From Haliscomenobacter sp. (GTDB lineage Bacteria; Bacteroidota; Bacteroidia; Chitinophagales; Saprospiraceae), in assembly GCA_016707205.1 (NCBI GenBank), contig JADJHZ010000005.1, positions 62,001 to 126,000 of the forward strand: 64,000 nucleotides of DNA, given 5' to 3'. Below are positions 18,459 through 27,948 of the stretch, piece by piece; the stretch's first letter is position 1; every line of letters starts with the position of its first letter. Under the pieces are notes generated by a model that worked only from the letters and a program-made list of their open reading frames with translations, did not search any database and was not told the DNA's origin. The position numbers and the translations under genes are program-made.

Positions 18459-18878
18459 CTATTGCACATAATCCGGTCTAAGAACTACTTTAGTCAGCAG
18501 AGGCAGCTTTTGAGCAGCCAGGCGAAGCGCTTCCTGAGCCGTTTCATAGGGCACGCCATCGATCTCGAACATGATCCGGCCGGGTTTTACCTGGGCTACC
18601 CAATGGTCGACGGCGCCTTTTCCTTTACCCATCCGCACTTCCTGAGGTTTCTTGGTAATGGGCTTGTCGGGGAAAATACGGATCCAGACCTTTCCTTCCC
18701 GTTTCATGTGGCGGGTCATGGCAATACGCGCCGACTCAATCTGTCGGTTAGTCAATCGCCCACCAGTGGTTGATTTCAAACCGAAACTCCCAAACGCAAT
18801 GGTTCCTCCTTTGTATGCTATGCCTTTGATGCGACCTTTATGCTGCTTGCGGTATTTGGTTCTTTTAGGCTGTAACAT
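18459..18878 (-). CDS. rplP: 50S ribosomal protein L16
   Basis: Binds 23S rRNA at the A-site region. It starts MLQPKRTKYRKQHKGR and contains ARIAMTRHMKREGKVWIRIF and GKGKGAVDHWVAQVKPG. Length 139, typical. Confidence 0.97.
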   Translation of the reverse strand: MLQPKRTKYRKQHKGRIKGIAYKGGTIAFGSFGLKSTTGGRLTNRQIESARIAMTRHMKREGKVWIRIFPDKPITKKPQEVRMGKGKGAVDHWVAQVKPGRIMFEIDGVPYETAQEALRLAAQKLPLLTKVVLRPDYVQ

Positions 18879-18974
18879 TTTTATATCGTATTTTGCAGAA
18901 TTTCAGAATATTAGACGTCCAGCACTTGCTTTTTAAAAAAGCCTGGCAAAGGTAACATATTATCAGCTAAAAAA

Positions 18975-19787
18975 CTAGCGTCTGCGATCGTTTCTTCTTC
19001 CACCGCGATCCCCACCGCGATCCCCACCGGGACCTCCGCCTGGACCTCTACGCTGGCGCCCGCCGCGATCCCCACCGCGTTCGTTGCGGTCTCCGCCGCC
19101 CGGACGGCCGGTTTCGCGCTTAGGCGTTGCACTGCTGCTGACCATCGGGGTCAGTTCGCGCTTGCCCAAGACTTCGCCTTTACAGATCCACACCTTGATC
19201 CCGATTTTTCCATAAACGGTTTGAGCTTCTTTGATGGAATAGTCGATATCGGCGCGGAACGTATGGAGAGGGGTACGCCCTTCCTTATACTCTTCCGTAC
19301 GGGCCATTTCAGCGCCATTCAGACGGCCGGAAATCCGGACTTTGATCCCTTCCGCACCGGCGCGCATGGTCGACTGAATCGCCATTTTAATCGCCCGGCG
19401 ATAGTTAATACGCGCTTCGAGCTGCTTGGCGACCGATTCGGCAACGATAGCGGCATCGAGTTCCGGCTTCCGGATCTCGGTGATGTTGATCTGAACGTCC
19501 TTGCCCGTCAGCTTTTTCAATTCTTCCCGGATGCGATCCACTTCCTGACCACCCTTTCCGATGATAATTCCTGGGCGGGAAGTATGGATAGTTACCGTAA
19601 TCCGCTTTAGGTTGCGTTCGATAAAGATGCGGGCGATACCGCCTTTGGCGATACGTGCCATAAGGTAGTTGCGGATTTTTTCATCTTCCACCACCTTTTG
19701 GGCGTAATCCTTTCCTCCGAACCAGTTGGATTCCCAGCCGCGGATGATCCCTAAGCGATTGCCTATCGGATTTGTTTTCTGACCCAT
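18975..19787 (-). CDS. rpsC: 30S ribosomal protein S3 with Arg-Gly-rich tail
   Basis: Entry-tunnel protein of the 30S subunit with mRNA helicase activity. The KH domain is at about 40-110 (SRPGIIIGKGGQEVDRIREE) and the S3 C-terminal domain at 120-210 (GIKVRISGRLNGAEMARTE). From about residue 220 a low-complexity tail of roughly 50 residues of Gly, Arg, Asp and Pro (GGDRGGRQRRGPGGG) extends the protein to 270, compared with about 210-240 commonly. The tail is positively charged and resembles an RGG RNA-binding segment. Confidence 0.96.
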   Translation of the reverse strand: MGQKTNPIGNRLGIIRGWESNWFGGKDYAQKVVEDEKIRNYLMARIAKGGIARIFIERNLKRITVTIHTSRPGIIIGKGGQEVDRIREELKKLTGKDVQINITEIRKPELDAAIVAESVAKQLEARINYRRAIKMAIQSTMRAGAEGIKVRISGRLNGAEMARTEEYKEGRTPLHTFRADIDYSIKEAQTVYGKIGIKVWICKGEVLGKRELTPMVSSSATPKRETGRPGGGDRNERGGDRGGRQRRGPGGGPGGDRGGDRGGRRNDRRR

Positions 19788-19817
19788 ATCAATGAGCTAT
19801 TGTGTTGATTATCTTGA

Positions 19818-20231
19818 TTAATCTTGAGCGTCTGCGGACAATTCTTCCACAGAAACGGCGTCTTCGATGCCTTCGGTATCCATGGGAACCCGATTGGCCA
19901 CGACGATCGTCACGTGGTTGGAACGCTTGCGTATCCGGTGCGCTCGGCCATGCGGAGCCGGGCGGAACCGGCGCGTGATGGCCCCACCATCAACGAAAGC
20001 CGTTTTGATATAGACCTCGTAATCATCGGCGCTTTCTCCTCCTCCTACTTTATTTTCCCAGTTGGCTACGGCGCTGCGCACCAGTTTTTCCATCCAGGTA
20101 GCCGCTTCTTTCTTCGTGAAGCGGAGGATAGAGATGGCTTCGTCTACTCTTTTTCCCCGGATGGTATCGACCACCAGGCGCATTTTGCGCGCCGACATGG
20201 GAACATTTTTGAGTTTTGCTACTGCTTCCAT
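19818..20231 (-). CDS. rplV: 50S ribosomal protein L22
   Basis: Lines the nascent-chain exit tunnel. It contains VPMSARKMRLVVDTIRGKRV near the start and the signature FRPAPHGRAHRIRKRSNHV of the tunnel hairpin. A short acidic end (EGIEDAVSVEELSADAQD) follows. Length 137. Confidence 0.96.
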   Translation of the reverse strand: MEAVAKLKNVPMSARKMRLVVDTIRGKRVDEAISILRFTKKEAATWMEKLVRSAVANWENKVGGGESADDYEVYIKTAFVDGGAITRRFRPAPHGRAHRIRKRSNHVTIVVANRVPMDTEGIEDAVSVEELSADAQD

Positions 20232-20315
20232 GAATCTTTAAAATTTCCGTTCAGTCAAGGCGGCAAAAACCGGATCAGACCAGAGCTTCTGCGCCGTTTC
20301 TAAACGTTAAGCAAA

Positions 20316-20585
20316 TTATTTCTTCCGGTTGCCTGCGTGTCCTCTGAAGTTGCGGGTAGGCGCGAATTCGCCGAGTTTGTGGCCAACCATGTTTTCCGTG
20401 ACAAAAACCGGAACGAAGGTCTTGCCATTATGTACAGCGATGGTCTCCCCTACCATATCCGGTACAATCATAGAAGCGCGAGACCAGGTCTTAATGACCG
20501 TTTTCCGGTTCGACTCCTTTGACTTGAGCACCTTGTCCATCAGTTTGTGGAACACGTAAGGTCCTTTTTTGATTGATCTTGCCAT
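20316..20585 (-). CDS. rpsS: 30S ribosomal protein S19
   Basis: Binds 16S rRNA in the 30S head with S13. It begins MARSIKKGPYVFHKLMDKV and has the family signature MVGHKLGEFAPTRNFRGHAG. Length 89. Confidence 0.97.
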   Translation of the reverse strand: MARSIKKGPYVFHKLMDKVLKSKESNRKTVIKTWSRASMIVPDMVGETIAVHNGKTFVPVFVTENMVGHKLGEFAPTRNFRGHAGNRKK

Positions 20586-20636
20586 TTGAGCGCTTATTTA
20601 CCAAGCAGGCGTTAACCTGCGGAAGATTTACGGATT

Positions 20637-21461
20637 CTAACTTTTGCGTTTGCTGATAATCAGTTTGCTGGAATTCTTCCTAGGGTTTCGGGTTTTTTGA
20701 CCTTTGGCCATGATGCCCGTGCGGGAGCGCGGGTGGCCTCCGGAAGCCCGTCCTTCGCCACCGCCCATGGGGTGATCAACCGGGTTCATCGCGACGCCCC
20801 GAACGCGCGGGCGGCGGCCAATCCACCGCTTGCGGCCTGCTTTACCAAACACCTGAAGGGCGTGGTCTGCATTAGAGGTAGCGCCCATAGTCGCCTTACA
20901 GGCGAGCAAGACGCGGCGTACTTCGCCGGAGGGCAATTTAATCACTGCGTACCGATCCTCCCTGCCCATCAGGGTAGCGTAGGTGCCCGCGCTGCGTGCC
21001 AGGGAAGCGCCTTGGCCGGGCCGCATCTCGATAGCATGGATGGAAGAGCCCAAAGGAACTTCTTTGAGTAGCAACGCGTTGCCGGTATTCGGCGGAGCGC
21101 CTGCGCCAGAAAGAATCTGAGCTCCAACTTTCAATCCGTTAGGAGCAAGGATATAGCGTTTCTCCCCATCGGCATATTCTACCAATGCGATATAAGCAGT
21201 GCGGTTGGGATCGTATTCAATCGTTTTTACGGTTGCAGGAACTCCATCCCGGTCGCGTTTGAAGTCGATAACCCGGTAACGTTGTTTGTGCCCTCCACCG
21301 ATATGGCGCATCGTGCGGCGGCCAGAATTGTTCCGGCCTCCGGATTTTTTCAGCGGCGCCAGCAAACTCTTCTCGGGCTTATCCGTCGTCACCTCGGTAA
21401 AGGCGCTGCCTACGCGATAGCGCGTACCGGGGGTAATGGGATTGAATTTTTTTACAGCCAT
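20637..21461 (-). CDS. rplB: 50S ribosomal protein L2
   Basis: Required for subunit association and peptidyl-transferase activity. It begins MAVKKFNPITPGTRYRVGS; the C-terminal motif RGVAMNPVDHPMGGGEGRAS includes the conserved histidine. The frame is open 14 codons upstream, but the ATG at 21461 gives the standard 274-residue protein. Confidence 0.97.
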   Translation of the reverse strand: MAVKKFNPITPGTRYRVGSAFTEVTTDKPEKSLLAPLKKSGGRNNSGRRTMRHIGGGHKQRYRVIDFKRDRDGVPATVKTIEYDPNRTAYIALVEYADGEKRYILAPNGLKVGAQILSGAGAPPNTGNALLLKEVPLGSSIHAIEMRPGQGASLARSAGTYATLMGREDRYAVIKLPSGEVRRVLLACKATMGATSNADHALQVFGKAGRKRWIGRRPRVRGVAMNPVDHPMGGGEGRASGGHPRSRTGIMAKGQKTRNPRKNSSKLIISKRKS

Positions 21462-21546
21462 GGTATGGTTGTTTTTTGGTTCATCGCCTCGGAGCTCAGC
21501 CATACCCTGCTCCGGACACGAACGCGGTTAAACGTGAATCCTTTCT

Positions 21547-21849
21547 TTAGATCTCGCCGTAGAAATCGATTTCTTCTCCTTCCGCCAGGGTAACATAAGC
21601 TTTCTTGAAGGAAGGCTTACGGCCCCGAACGATACCCGATTTGGTATTCCGGCTTTTGGTTTTGGCAGGAATAATCAAGGTATTGACCGATTCTACCGCT
21701 ACATTAAACATGGCTTCAACGGCTTTCTTGATCTCGATCTTATTAGCCTTCTTATGCACCATGAAGCAGTATTTGTTCAACTTTTCCGACATCTTTTCTG
21801 TCTTCTCCGTAATCAACGGCTTGATCAGAATCGTTTTTTTAGCTGCCAT
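21547..21849 (-). CDS. rplW: 50S ribosomal protein L23
   Basis: Exit-tunnel docking site for trigger factor and SRP. It begins with a lysine-rich segment and ILIKPLITEKTEKMSEKLNK and has the KANKIEIKKAVEAMFNVAVE motif. Length 100. Confidence 0.96.
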   Translation of the reverse strand: MAAKKTILIKPLITEKTEKMSEKLNKYCFMVHKKANKIEIKKAVEAMFNVAVESVNTLIIPAKTKSRNTKSGIVRGRKPSFKKAYVTLAEGEEIDFYGEI

Positions 21850-21887
21850 CGTTGCGCTGTTTCAGAGTCCTTTGTCAGGAATCCTGA

Positions 21888-22514
21888 TTATTCGAATGAT
21901 TGTTTAATTTTCTCTACCGCTCCTTCTGCCAAAACCAGTTTCTGGGCGTTCAGTATGGAGTACGCGTTCAAGTCCTGCGCGCGAACTACTTTAGCGTTGG
22001 GGAGGTTGCGGCTGGACAGATAGACCTCCTTCTCGTAATCGGCAGTGACCAGAATGGTTTTTTGGTCTTTCACATTCAGATTACCCAGCATATGAAGGTA
22101 AGTCTTCGTGCCAGGGGCTTCGTAGGAAAAGTCTTCCACCACCACAATGGCCCCAGCTTTAGCTTTCGAGCTCAGGGCCGACTTGCGGGCCAGGCGCTTT
22201 ACTTTTTTGTTTAGCTTTTGGTCGTAGTCCCGGGGGCGAGGGCCAAAAACGCGCGCTCCCCCATAGTACAAGGGGTTATTGATATCGCCTTTCCGGGAAC
22301 CGCCCGTTCCTTTCTGCTTGTGGAGCTTGCGGGTAGAACCCGACATTTCGGAACGTTCTTTCGCTTTATGCGTACCTTGACGCTGAGCAGCCAGATAAGC
22401 CTTCACCGAGAGGTACAAGCTATGCTCATTCGGCTCGATCCCGAAAATATCTTCCGGGAGTTCGATCTGGCGTCCGGTTTTTTCGCCTTGGATATTTAAT
22501 ACTTCAAGTTTCAT
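21888..22514 (-). CDS. rplD: 50S ribosomal protein L4
   Basis: Early assembly protein of the large subunit, and in E. coli the repressor of the S10 operon. The extended loop has the RSEMSGSTRKLHKQKGTGGS motif. Length 208; 38 bp after rplC and 38 bp before rplW. Confidence 0.96.
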   Translation of the reverse strand: MKLEVLNIQGEKTGRQIELPEDIFGIEPNEHSLYLSVKAYLAAQRQGTHKAKERSEMSGSTRKLHKQKGTGGSRKGDINNPLYYGGARVFGPRPRDYDQKLNKKVKRLARKSALSSKAKAGAIVVVEDFSYEAPGTKTYLHMLGNLNVKDQKTILVTADYEKEVYLSSRNLPNAKVVRAQDLNAYSILNAQKLVLAEGAVEKIKQSFE

Positions 22515-22552
22515 CGCTAAAAGGTTTAACCCGCCAAACGGCTAGTTAACAA

Positions 22553-23182
22553 TTACTTTTTCTTCTCCAGGATTACGAAAGCGCCGTTATGGCCGGGGAT
22601 AGCCCCTTTGACCAGGATCAGGTTCTGTTCGGGGAAAATTTTGAGCACGCGCAGGTTTTTAATCTTCACCCGGTCATTTCCCATGCGGCCGCCAAGGCGT
22701 TTGCCTTTGAAAACGCGGGAGGGATAAGAGGAAGCCCCCATAGAGCCGGGAGCGCGCAAGCGGTTGTGCTGACCGTGGGTAGCGTTCATAACCCCGCCAA
22801 AACCGTGGCGGCGAACGACGCCCTGGAAGCCTTTGCCTTTGGTCGTACCGATAGCGTGAACCATATCGCCTTCAGCGAAGATCTCGTCTACCTTGACGGT
22901 TTCGCCCAAGGATTTATTCACTGCGTTGAAATCGCGGAATTCGAGAATTCGGCGCTTAGGCTCTGTACCTGCCTTTTGAAAATGACCCATTTGAGCCTGG
23001 GACGTATTCTTTTCCTTGGCTACTCCGAAGCCCATCTGGATGGCGGTATACCCATCCGTATCGTCCGTCTTTACCTGCGTAACCACGCAGGGACCCGCTT
23101 CGATCACGGTGCAGGCGATGTTGCGCCCAGCCTGATCAAAGATGCTGGTCATGCCGATTTTTTTACCGATCAATCCGTTCAT
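22553..23182 (-). CDS. rplC: 50S ribosomal protein L3
   Basis: Assembly initiator near the peptidyl-transferase centre. It begins MNGLIGKKIGMTSIFDQAG, and the extended loop includes GKGFQGVVRRHGFGG and the conserved MGNDRVKIKNLRVLKI. Length 209. A gap of 144 bp separates it from rpsJ. Confidence 0.97.
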   Translation of the reverse strand: MNGLIGKKIGMTSIFDQAGRNIACTVIEAGPCVVTQVKTDDTDGYTAIQMGFGVAKEKNTSQAQMGHFQKAGTEPKRRILEFRDFNAVNKSLGETVKVDEIFAEGDMVHAIGTTKGKGFQGVVRRHGFGGVMNATHGQHNRLRAPGSMGASSYPSRVFKGKRLGGRMGNDRVKIKNLRVLKIFPEQNLILVKGAIPGHNGAFVILEKKK

Positions 23183-23326
23183 CAGCTCTATATTTTAGCG
23201 TTCCTCTTTCCAGTGAACGTCGAAGCAGCGTTTTGCGAGGGCTGCCGACAGTGCCAGAACAAGAAACCATTTGGTTCAATGCGCTTAACCCGCTAAGGTC
23301 ATGCCATAAATTGAATCAACGAATAC

Positions 23327-23635
23327 TTACGTCAACTTAACCTGAATATCAACCCCACTTGGCAATTCCAGCTTGGACAAGGCGTCCACGGTCTTTTGGG
23401 TGGGCGTATAAATTTCAATAAGGCGCTTGTGCGTGCGCAACTGGAACTGCTCCCGAGATTTTTTGTTGACGTGCGGTGAACGAAGCACGGTAAAAATCTT
23501 CTTTTCAGTGGGCAGCGGAATCGGTCCGGTTACAACAGCGCCACTACTACGCACCGTTTTTACGATTTTCTCCGTCGACTTATCGACCAGGTTGTGGTCG
23601 TAAGAGCGGAGTTTGATTCTGATCTTCTGATTCAT
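23327..23635 (-). CDS. rpsJ: 30S ribosomal protein S10
   Basis: Head protein of the 30S subunit, also NusE in antitermination. It begins MNQKIRIKLRSYDHNLVDKS and has SGAVVTGPIPLPTEKKIFTV. Length 102. It follows fusA directly because no tuf gene is present between them, as is usual in Bacteroidota. Confidence 0.97.
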   Translation of the reverse strand: MNQKIRIKLRSYDHNLVDKSTEKIVKTVRSSGAVVTGPIPLPTEKKIFTVLRSPHVNKKSREQFQLRTHKRLIEIYTPTQKTVDALSKLELPSGVDIQVKLT

Positions 23636-23710
23636 GCCAGAAATCTAATTTATAATGTCAAGAAAATTCCGCCGCCCCGTTCATTTACGGGGCGGCTCTT
23701 ATACGTTGAT

Positions 23711-25846
23711 CTATGCCTTTACAGTACCTTTTGCTTTCTCCATTACCTCCTTGGCGATACCAGAGGGCGCCTCCGCGTAATGGGAGAACTCCATCGTAGA
23801 GCTGGCGCGGCCGGAAGTGATCGTACGCAATTGCGTCACATAGCCGAACATTTCCGCGAGCGGAACTTCCGCCTGAATGGTGATGGCGCCGCCAGCGCGG
23901 GGCTCCTGGCCTTTCGGCATCCCCCTGCGGCGGTTGAGATCGCCGATAACAGAGCCCACATAATCTTCGGGCGTAACCACTTCCAGTTTCATGATCGGCT
24001 CAAGGATGACCGGTTTGGTCTTCGAAGCGGCGGCCCGGAATCCTTCCTTGGCGCAAAGTTCGAAAGCGATCGGTTTGGAGTCCACGGCGTGCATGCCGCC
24101 ATCGAAAACGCGAACCCGCATACTGTCCATTCCAAAACCGGCCAGCACGCCGTTATCCATCATCGCCTTGAATCCATCCTGGATCGGCTTCATGTAGTTC
24201 TTATCGATAGCGCCGCCGACAATACCCCAGATGAACTGGAGCTTGGTCTTGCCGTTCTTAAAGTCCTCGCTATTGAGGAAATCCTCATCTGCGGGGCCAA
24301 GTTCGAATTCCATGTCGGCAAACAAACCGGAACCTCCAGTCTGTTTCTTGAGGCGTTCGCGGTGGGTAACGGTTGCGGTAAGCGCTTCTTTGTAGTTTAC
24401 CTGCGGCGCGCCCTGGTTGCATTCTACCTTGAACTCGCGGCGAAGGCGGTCGACGATGATTTCCAGGTGGAGCTCGCCCATCCCGCTGATCACCGTCTGG
24501 TTGGTATCTTCGTCGAAGCGGACGCGGAAGGTAGGATCTTCTTCTGCCAGCTTGGCGAGGGCCATACCCAGTTTATCGAGGTCCTTTTGGGACTTGGGTT
24601 CGACGGCGATGGCGATCACCGGTTCGGGGAAGACCATGCTTTCCAGAATGATGGGCTTGTTCACATCGCAGAGGGTATCTCCCGTGCGAATATCCTTAAA
24701 GCCAACCGCTGCGGCGATATCGCCCGCTTCTACCCGATCGATTGGGTTTTGCTTATTGGCGTGCATTTGATAAAGACGGGAGATCCGTTCTTTATTATCC
24801 GAACGCGTGTTCAACACGTAGGAGCCAGCGTCCAGCGCGCCGGAATACACGCGCATAAAGGCGAGGCGGCCGACGAAGGGGTCGGTGGCGATTTTGAAGG
24901 CCAGCGCGGCAAAGGGCTCGTCGGCTGAAGGCCTGCGGATTTCTTCCGCATCGGTTTTCGGGTTGATTCCTTTGACCGCGTCCACATCCATCGGCGAAGG
25001 CAGAAAGGCGCAGACCGCGTTGAGTACGGCTTGAACCCCTTTATTTTTAAATGAAGAACCGCACATCATCGGTACGAACTTCATATCGCAGACAGCGGCG
25101 CGGATAGCGGCGCGCATTTCGTCGGCAGAAATGGAGTCCGGATCGTCGAAGAATTTCTCCATGAGGCTCTCGTCGTATTCAGCAATGGCTTCAAGTAGCT
25201 TCTCGCGGTATTCGGCAACGGTCTCTACGAGGTCTGCCGGAATTGGAATGACATCGTATGTCATTCCCATATCGTGTTCATTCCAAACGATGGCCTCATT
25301 GGTAATCAGGTCGACTACGCCTTTGAAGTTTTCTTCTGCGCCGATCGGAACCTGGAGCGGAATGGCGTTGGAGCCCAACTTGGTCTTCACATCGTTGACG
25401 ACGCTGAAGAAGTCGGCGCCGGAGCGGTCCATTTTGTTGACGAAACCGATCCGGGGTACTTTGTAGTTGTCCGCCAGGCGCCAGTTCGTTTCAGATTGAG
25501 GTTCTACCCCGCTCACGGCGCAGAACAGGAACACCAACCCATCTAGAACCCGCAGAGAGCGGTTTACTTCTACGGTAAAATCCACGTGGCCTGGCGTGTC
25601 GATGATATTCACGACATAGTCCTCGTCTTTCCAGTTCCAATGCGTTTTGGTGGCGGCAGAGGTAATCGTGATCCCCCGCTCCTGCTCCTGCTCCATCCAG
25701 TCCATCGTAGCAGCGCCGTCGTGAACTTCGCCGATTTTATGGCTGATGCCGGTGTAGTAGAGAACGCGCTCGGTCGTCGTCGTTTTCCCGGCGTCGATGT
25801 GCGCCGCGATACCGATGTTTCTGGTGAATCTAAGATCTTTTGACAT
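23711..25846 (-). CDS. fusA: elongation factor G
   Basis: GTPase that drives ribosomal translocation. G-motifs are visible: AHIDAGKTTTTERVLYYTG (G1), RGITI (G2), DTPGHVDFT (G3) and NKMD (G4). Domains II-V follow in order through the C-terminal GYVTQLRTITSGRASSTMEF region. Length 711 is normal. It lies 47 bp after rpsG. Confidence 0.98.
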   Translation of the reverse strand: MSKDLRFTRNIGIAAHIDAGKTTTTERVLYYTGISHKIGEVHDGAATMDWMEQEQERGITITSAATKTHWNWKDEDYVVNIIDTPGHVDFTVEVNRSLRVLDGLVFLFCAVSGVEPQSETNWRLADNYKVPRIGFVNKMDRSGADFFSVVNDVKTKLGSNAIPLQVPIGAEENFKGVVDLITNEAIVWNEHDMGMTYDVIPIPADLVETVAEYREKLLEAIAEYDESLMEKFFDDPDSISADEMRAAIRAAVCDMKFVPMMCGSSFKNKGVQAVLNAVCAFLPSPMDVDAVKGINPKTDAEEIRRPSADEPFAALAFKIATDPFVGRLAFMRVYSGALDAGSYVLNTRSDNKERISRLYQMHANKQNPIDRVEAGDIAAAVGFKDIRTGDTLCDVNKPIILESMVFPEPVIAIAVEPKSQKDLDKLGMALAKLAEEDPTFRVRFDEDTNQTVISGMGELHLEIIVDRLRREFKVECNQGAPQVNYKEALTATVTHRERLKKQTGGSGLFADMEFELGPADEDFLNSEDFKNGKTKLQFIWGIVGGAIDKNYMKPIQDGFKAMMDNGVLAGFGMDSMRVRVFDGGMHAVDSKPIAFELCAKEGFRAAASKTKPVILEPIMKLEVVTPEDYVGSVIGDLNRRRGMPKGQEPRAGGAITIQAEVPLAEMFGYVTQLRTITSGRASSTMEFSHYAEAPSGIAKEVMEKAKGTVKA

Positions 25847-25893
25847 GGCTAAGCCTTGATTGCGTTATTGTTGGTTAAAGGAACTCCGAGGAA

Positions 25894-26361
25894 TCAGACT
25901 TTGAAGTGCGCGAAGGCCCGGTTGGATTCTGCCATCCGGTGGGTGTCTTCTTTTTTCTTCACCGCGCTTCCTTCCCCTTTGCTTGCTGCGATGATCTCTG
26001 AAGCAAGCCTTTCGGCCATTCCTTTACCACTGCGCTGGCGGGAATATTTAATCAGCCATTTCATTCCGATCGATACTTTGCGCTTGGCGCGGATTTCGGT
26101 CGGTATCTGGAAGGTGGCGCCCCCGATCCGGCGGCTGCGCACTTCAACCTGCGGCATGACGTTACTGAGGGCTTTTTTCCAGAGAGCATGCTCATCCTGA
26201 TTGGTGCGGCCGGCTACCATGTCCAACGCGTCGTAAAACACGGTCAGTGCGGTGCTTTTTTTGCCTTCCCACATCAGGTTATTGACAAATTGGGTGACCA
26301 TCGGATCGTTGTACCGAGGGTCGGGGATGATCATGCGCAATTTGGGCTTTCTCTTTCTCAT
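25894..26361 (-). CDS. rpsG: 30S ribosomal protein S7
   Basis: Head assembly protein and, in E. coli, repressor of the str operon. The signature DPRYNDPMVTQFVNNLMWEG is present near the N-terminus, then NVMPQVEVRSRRIGGATFQI. Length 155; 34 bp after rpsL. Confidence 0.97.
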   Translation of the reverse strand: MRKRKPKLRMIIPDPRYNDPMVTQFVNNLMWEGKKSTALTVFYDALDMVAGRTNQDEHALWKKALSNVMPQVEVRSRRIGGATFQIPTEIRAKRKVSIGMKWLIKYSRQRSGKGMAERLASEIIAASKGEGSAVKKKEDTHRMAESNRAFAHFKV

Positions 26362-26395
26362 TTTTCTTTGGTCAAAGTTTCAATAGGAAACAGAA

Positions 26396-26770
26396 TTATT
26401 TCTTTGGCGCCTTTGTGCCATATTTGGACCGGCTTTTTTTGCGGTCGTTCACGCCGGCGGTATCTAAAGCGCCGCGAACAATCGTATAACGCACCCCGGG
26501 AAGGTCTTTTACCCGGCCTCCGCGAATCAGCACGATGGAGTGTTCCTGCAGGTTATGGCCTTCTCCGGGAATATAGGCGATCACTTCGATCTGGTTAGTC
26601 AAACGCACCTTGGCCACCTTCCGCAGAGCAGAGTTCGGCTTCTTGGGAGTCGTGGTGTACACCCGCGTACAAACCCCGCGGCGCTGCGGACAAGCCTCCA
26701 ACGCGCGCGACTTGCTCTTGTAAACCACTTTTTCCCGGCCATTGCGGACCAATTGATTAATCGTAGGCAT
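26396..26770 (-). CDS. rpsL: 30S ribosomal protein S12
   Basis: Decoding-centre protein and site of streptomycin-resistance mutations. It begins MPTINQLVRNGREKVVYKSK; the KKPNSALRKVAKVRLTN motif and the PGEGHNLQEHS loop are present. The ATG at 26770 is preferred over one two codons upstream. First gene of the str operon, with a promoter box 75 bp upstream. Length 124. Confidence 0.97.
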   Translation of the reverse strand: MPTINQLVRNGREKVVYKSKSRALEACPQRRGVCTRVYTTTPKKPNSALRKVAKVRLTNQIEVIAYIPGEGHNLQEHSIVLIRGGRVKDLPGVRYTIVRGALDTAGVNDRKKSRSKYGTKAPKK

Positions 26771-26844
26771 AAACAAAACTGTTTAAATCGTTGCGGTAAT
26801 TTGCCTTTTTCCCACCTCTAAACGCCTTTATCCAAAAGCGCACG

Positions 26845-26879
26845 CAAAAGTAGAAGTTTTCAAATGAATCTCCAACTCT
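26845..26879 (-). promoter_or_regulatory. promoter of the str operon
   Basis: The minus strand carries TACTTTTG (26845-26852), matching TAnnTTTG, with a TTGG about 20 bp upstream, the usual Bacteroidota -33/-7 spacing. It lies 75 bp before the rpsL ATG and overlaps the 3' end of the open fdhD frame. Confidence 0.5.
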
Positions 26880-27924
26880 CAGAAGAAGATTCTTTAATAA
26901 ATCTTCCCTGGATCAGGATTTTCCCTTGCCCTCTTGCCGTGCCGGTCCATTCGAAAATTGTACGAAGCGGGACCTCCAGCCAAAGAGAGGCGCAAAGATA
27001 TGCAAAACTTATTCGCCAGCAAAAAAAGAAAAGGAAAAAAGGAGAAAACCGCCAAAAAAAAACACCCCAAAGCACGGATATGCGCTCTTTCCCGGAATAT
27101 ACATTAAAACTTTCCGGTCGCAAAAAACCCACCAGGGTCATCCGGTAAGCCGCCGCCAATTCTACGGCCAAACTGGAAGGCGCTCCCACAGAAGCCATAA
27201 AGGAGATACCTGCCGACAGGGCCTTCTGGACAAGTTCAAACCCTGCCCTGCCGCTGACCAGCAGCAAGGCATCGGCCAGAGGAAGCATCTCTTGTTTAAA
27301 TGCGGCGCCAATCAGTTTATCCAAAGCATTGTGCCGACCCACATCTTCCCGAACCAGCGCCAATTCGCTGTTTGGATGGTATATCGCGGCGGCATGCACA
27401 CCGCCGGTCTCCTGAAACAAAGACTGATTTTCCCAGAGCGCTTCCGACAGCTTGCTCAAGGTTGCCGCATCCCATAGCCTTCCGCTTAGCGGCAGCGGAT
27501 AGACAGAGGGCTGTTGAATAAGCTCCATGGAGGCCTTCCCACAGATACCGCAACTTGAAGCGGCATAAAAATTCCGCGCGAACCGGTCAAAATCGATGGA
27601 CAACCCGGGATGCAGCTCCGCCAATACGGTATTCTGCTGCACCTCAGGTTCCAACCCCGCTCCAAGGTACCGAAGCTGGAGAAGTTCGTTTTTCCGGGAA
27701 ATAATCCTTTCAGAGAGTAAAAATCCCCGAACGAGGTCGAAGTCGTCACCAGGTGTTCTCATGGTGACGGCGAGGCTTCGCTGCTGCCGCTCCCCGCCTG
27801 GACCAAAGCCAAGACGGATTTCCAAAGGCTCCTCAATAGCAAGGCGGTCGCTTGCCGGAATCAGTTTGTCGCCCTGACGGCGAAGTATGGGAACTTCATT
27901 AGACGCGCTCCAGGGATTTGCCAT
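26860..27924 (-). CDS. fdhD: FdhD sulfurtransferase for formate dehydrogenase, with unusual C-terminal extension
   Basis: FdhD transfers sulfur from IscS to the molybdenum cofactor of formate dehydrogenases. The reactive Cys pair is in SSCGICGKAS (about 125), and the family core REDVGRHNALDKLIGAAF and VSGRAGFELVQKA follows. The family normally ends just after GFLRPESFNVYSGKERI (about residue 282). Here the frame stays open for about 70 further residues of F/W-rich hydrophobic and then polar sequence that overlaps the rpsL promoter. That tail is probably not a natural part of the protein. The formate dehydrogenase itself is not in the window. Confidence 0.88.
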   Translation of the reverse strand: MANPWSASNEVPILRRQGDKLIPASDRLAIEEPLEIRLGFGPGGERQQRSLAVTMRTPGDDFDLVRGFLLSERIISRKNELLQLRYLGAGLEPEVQQNTVLAELHPGLSIDFDRFARNFYAASSCGICGKASMELIQQPSVYPLPLSGRLWDAATLSKLSEALWENQSLFQETGGVHAAAIYHPNSELALVREDVGRHNALDKLIGAAFKQEMLPLADALLLVSGRAGFELVQKALSAGISFMASVGAPSSLAVELAAAYRMTLVGFLRPESFNVYSGKERISVLWGVFFWRFSPFFLFFFCWRISFAYLCASLWLEVPLRTIFEWTGTARGQGKILIQGRFIKESSSESWRFI

Positions 27925-27948
27925 GACAACGTAACGCCCCGGCCTTTT

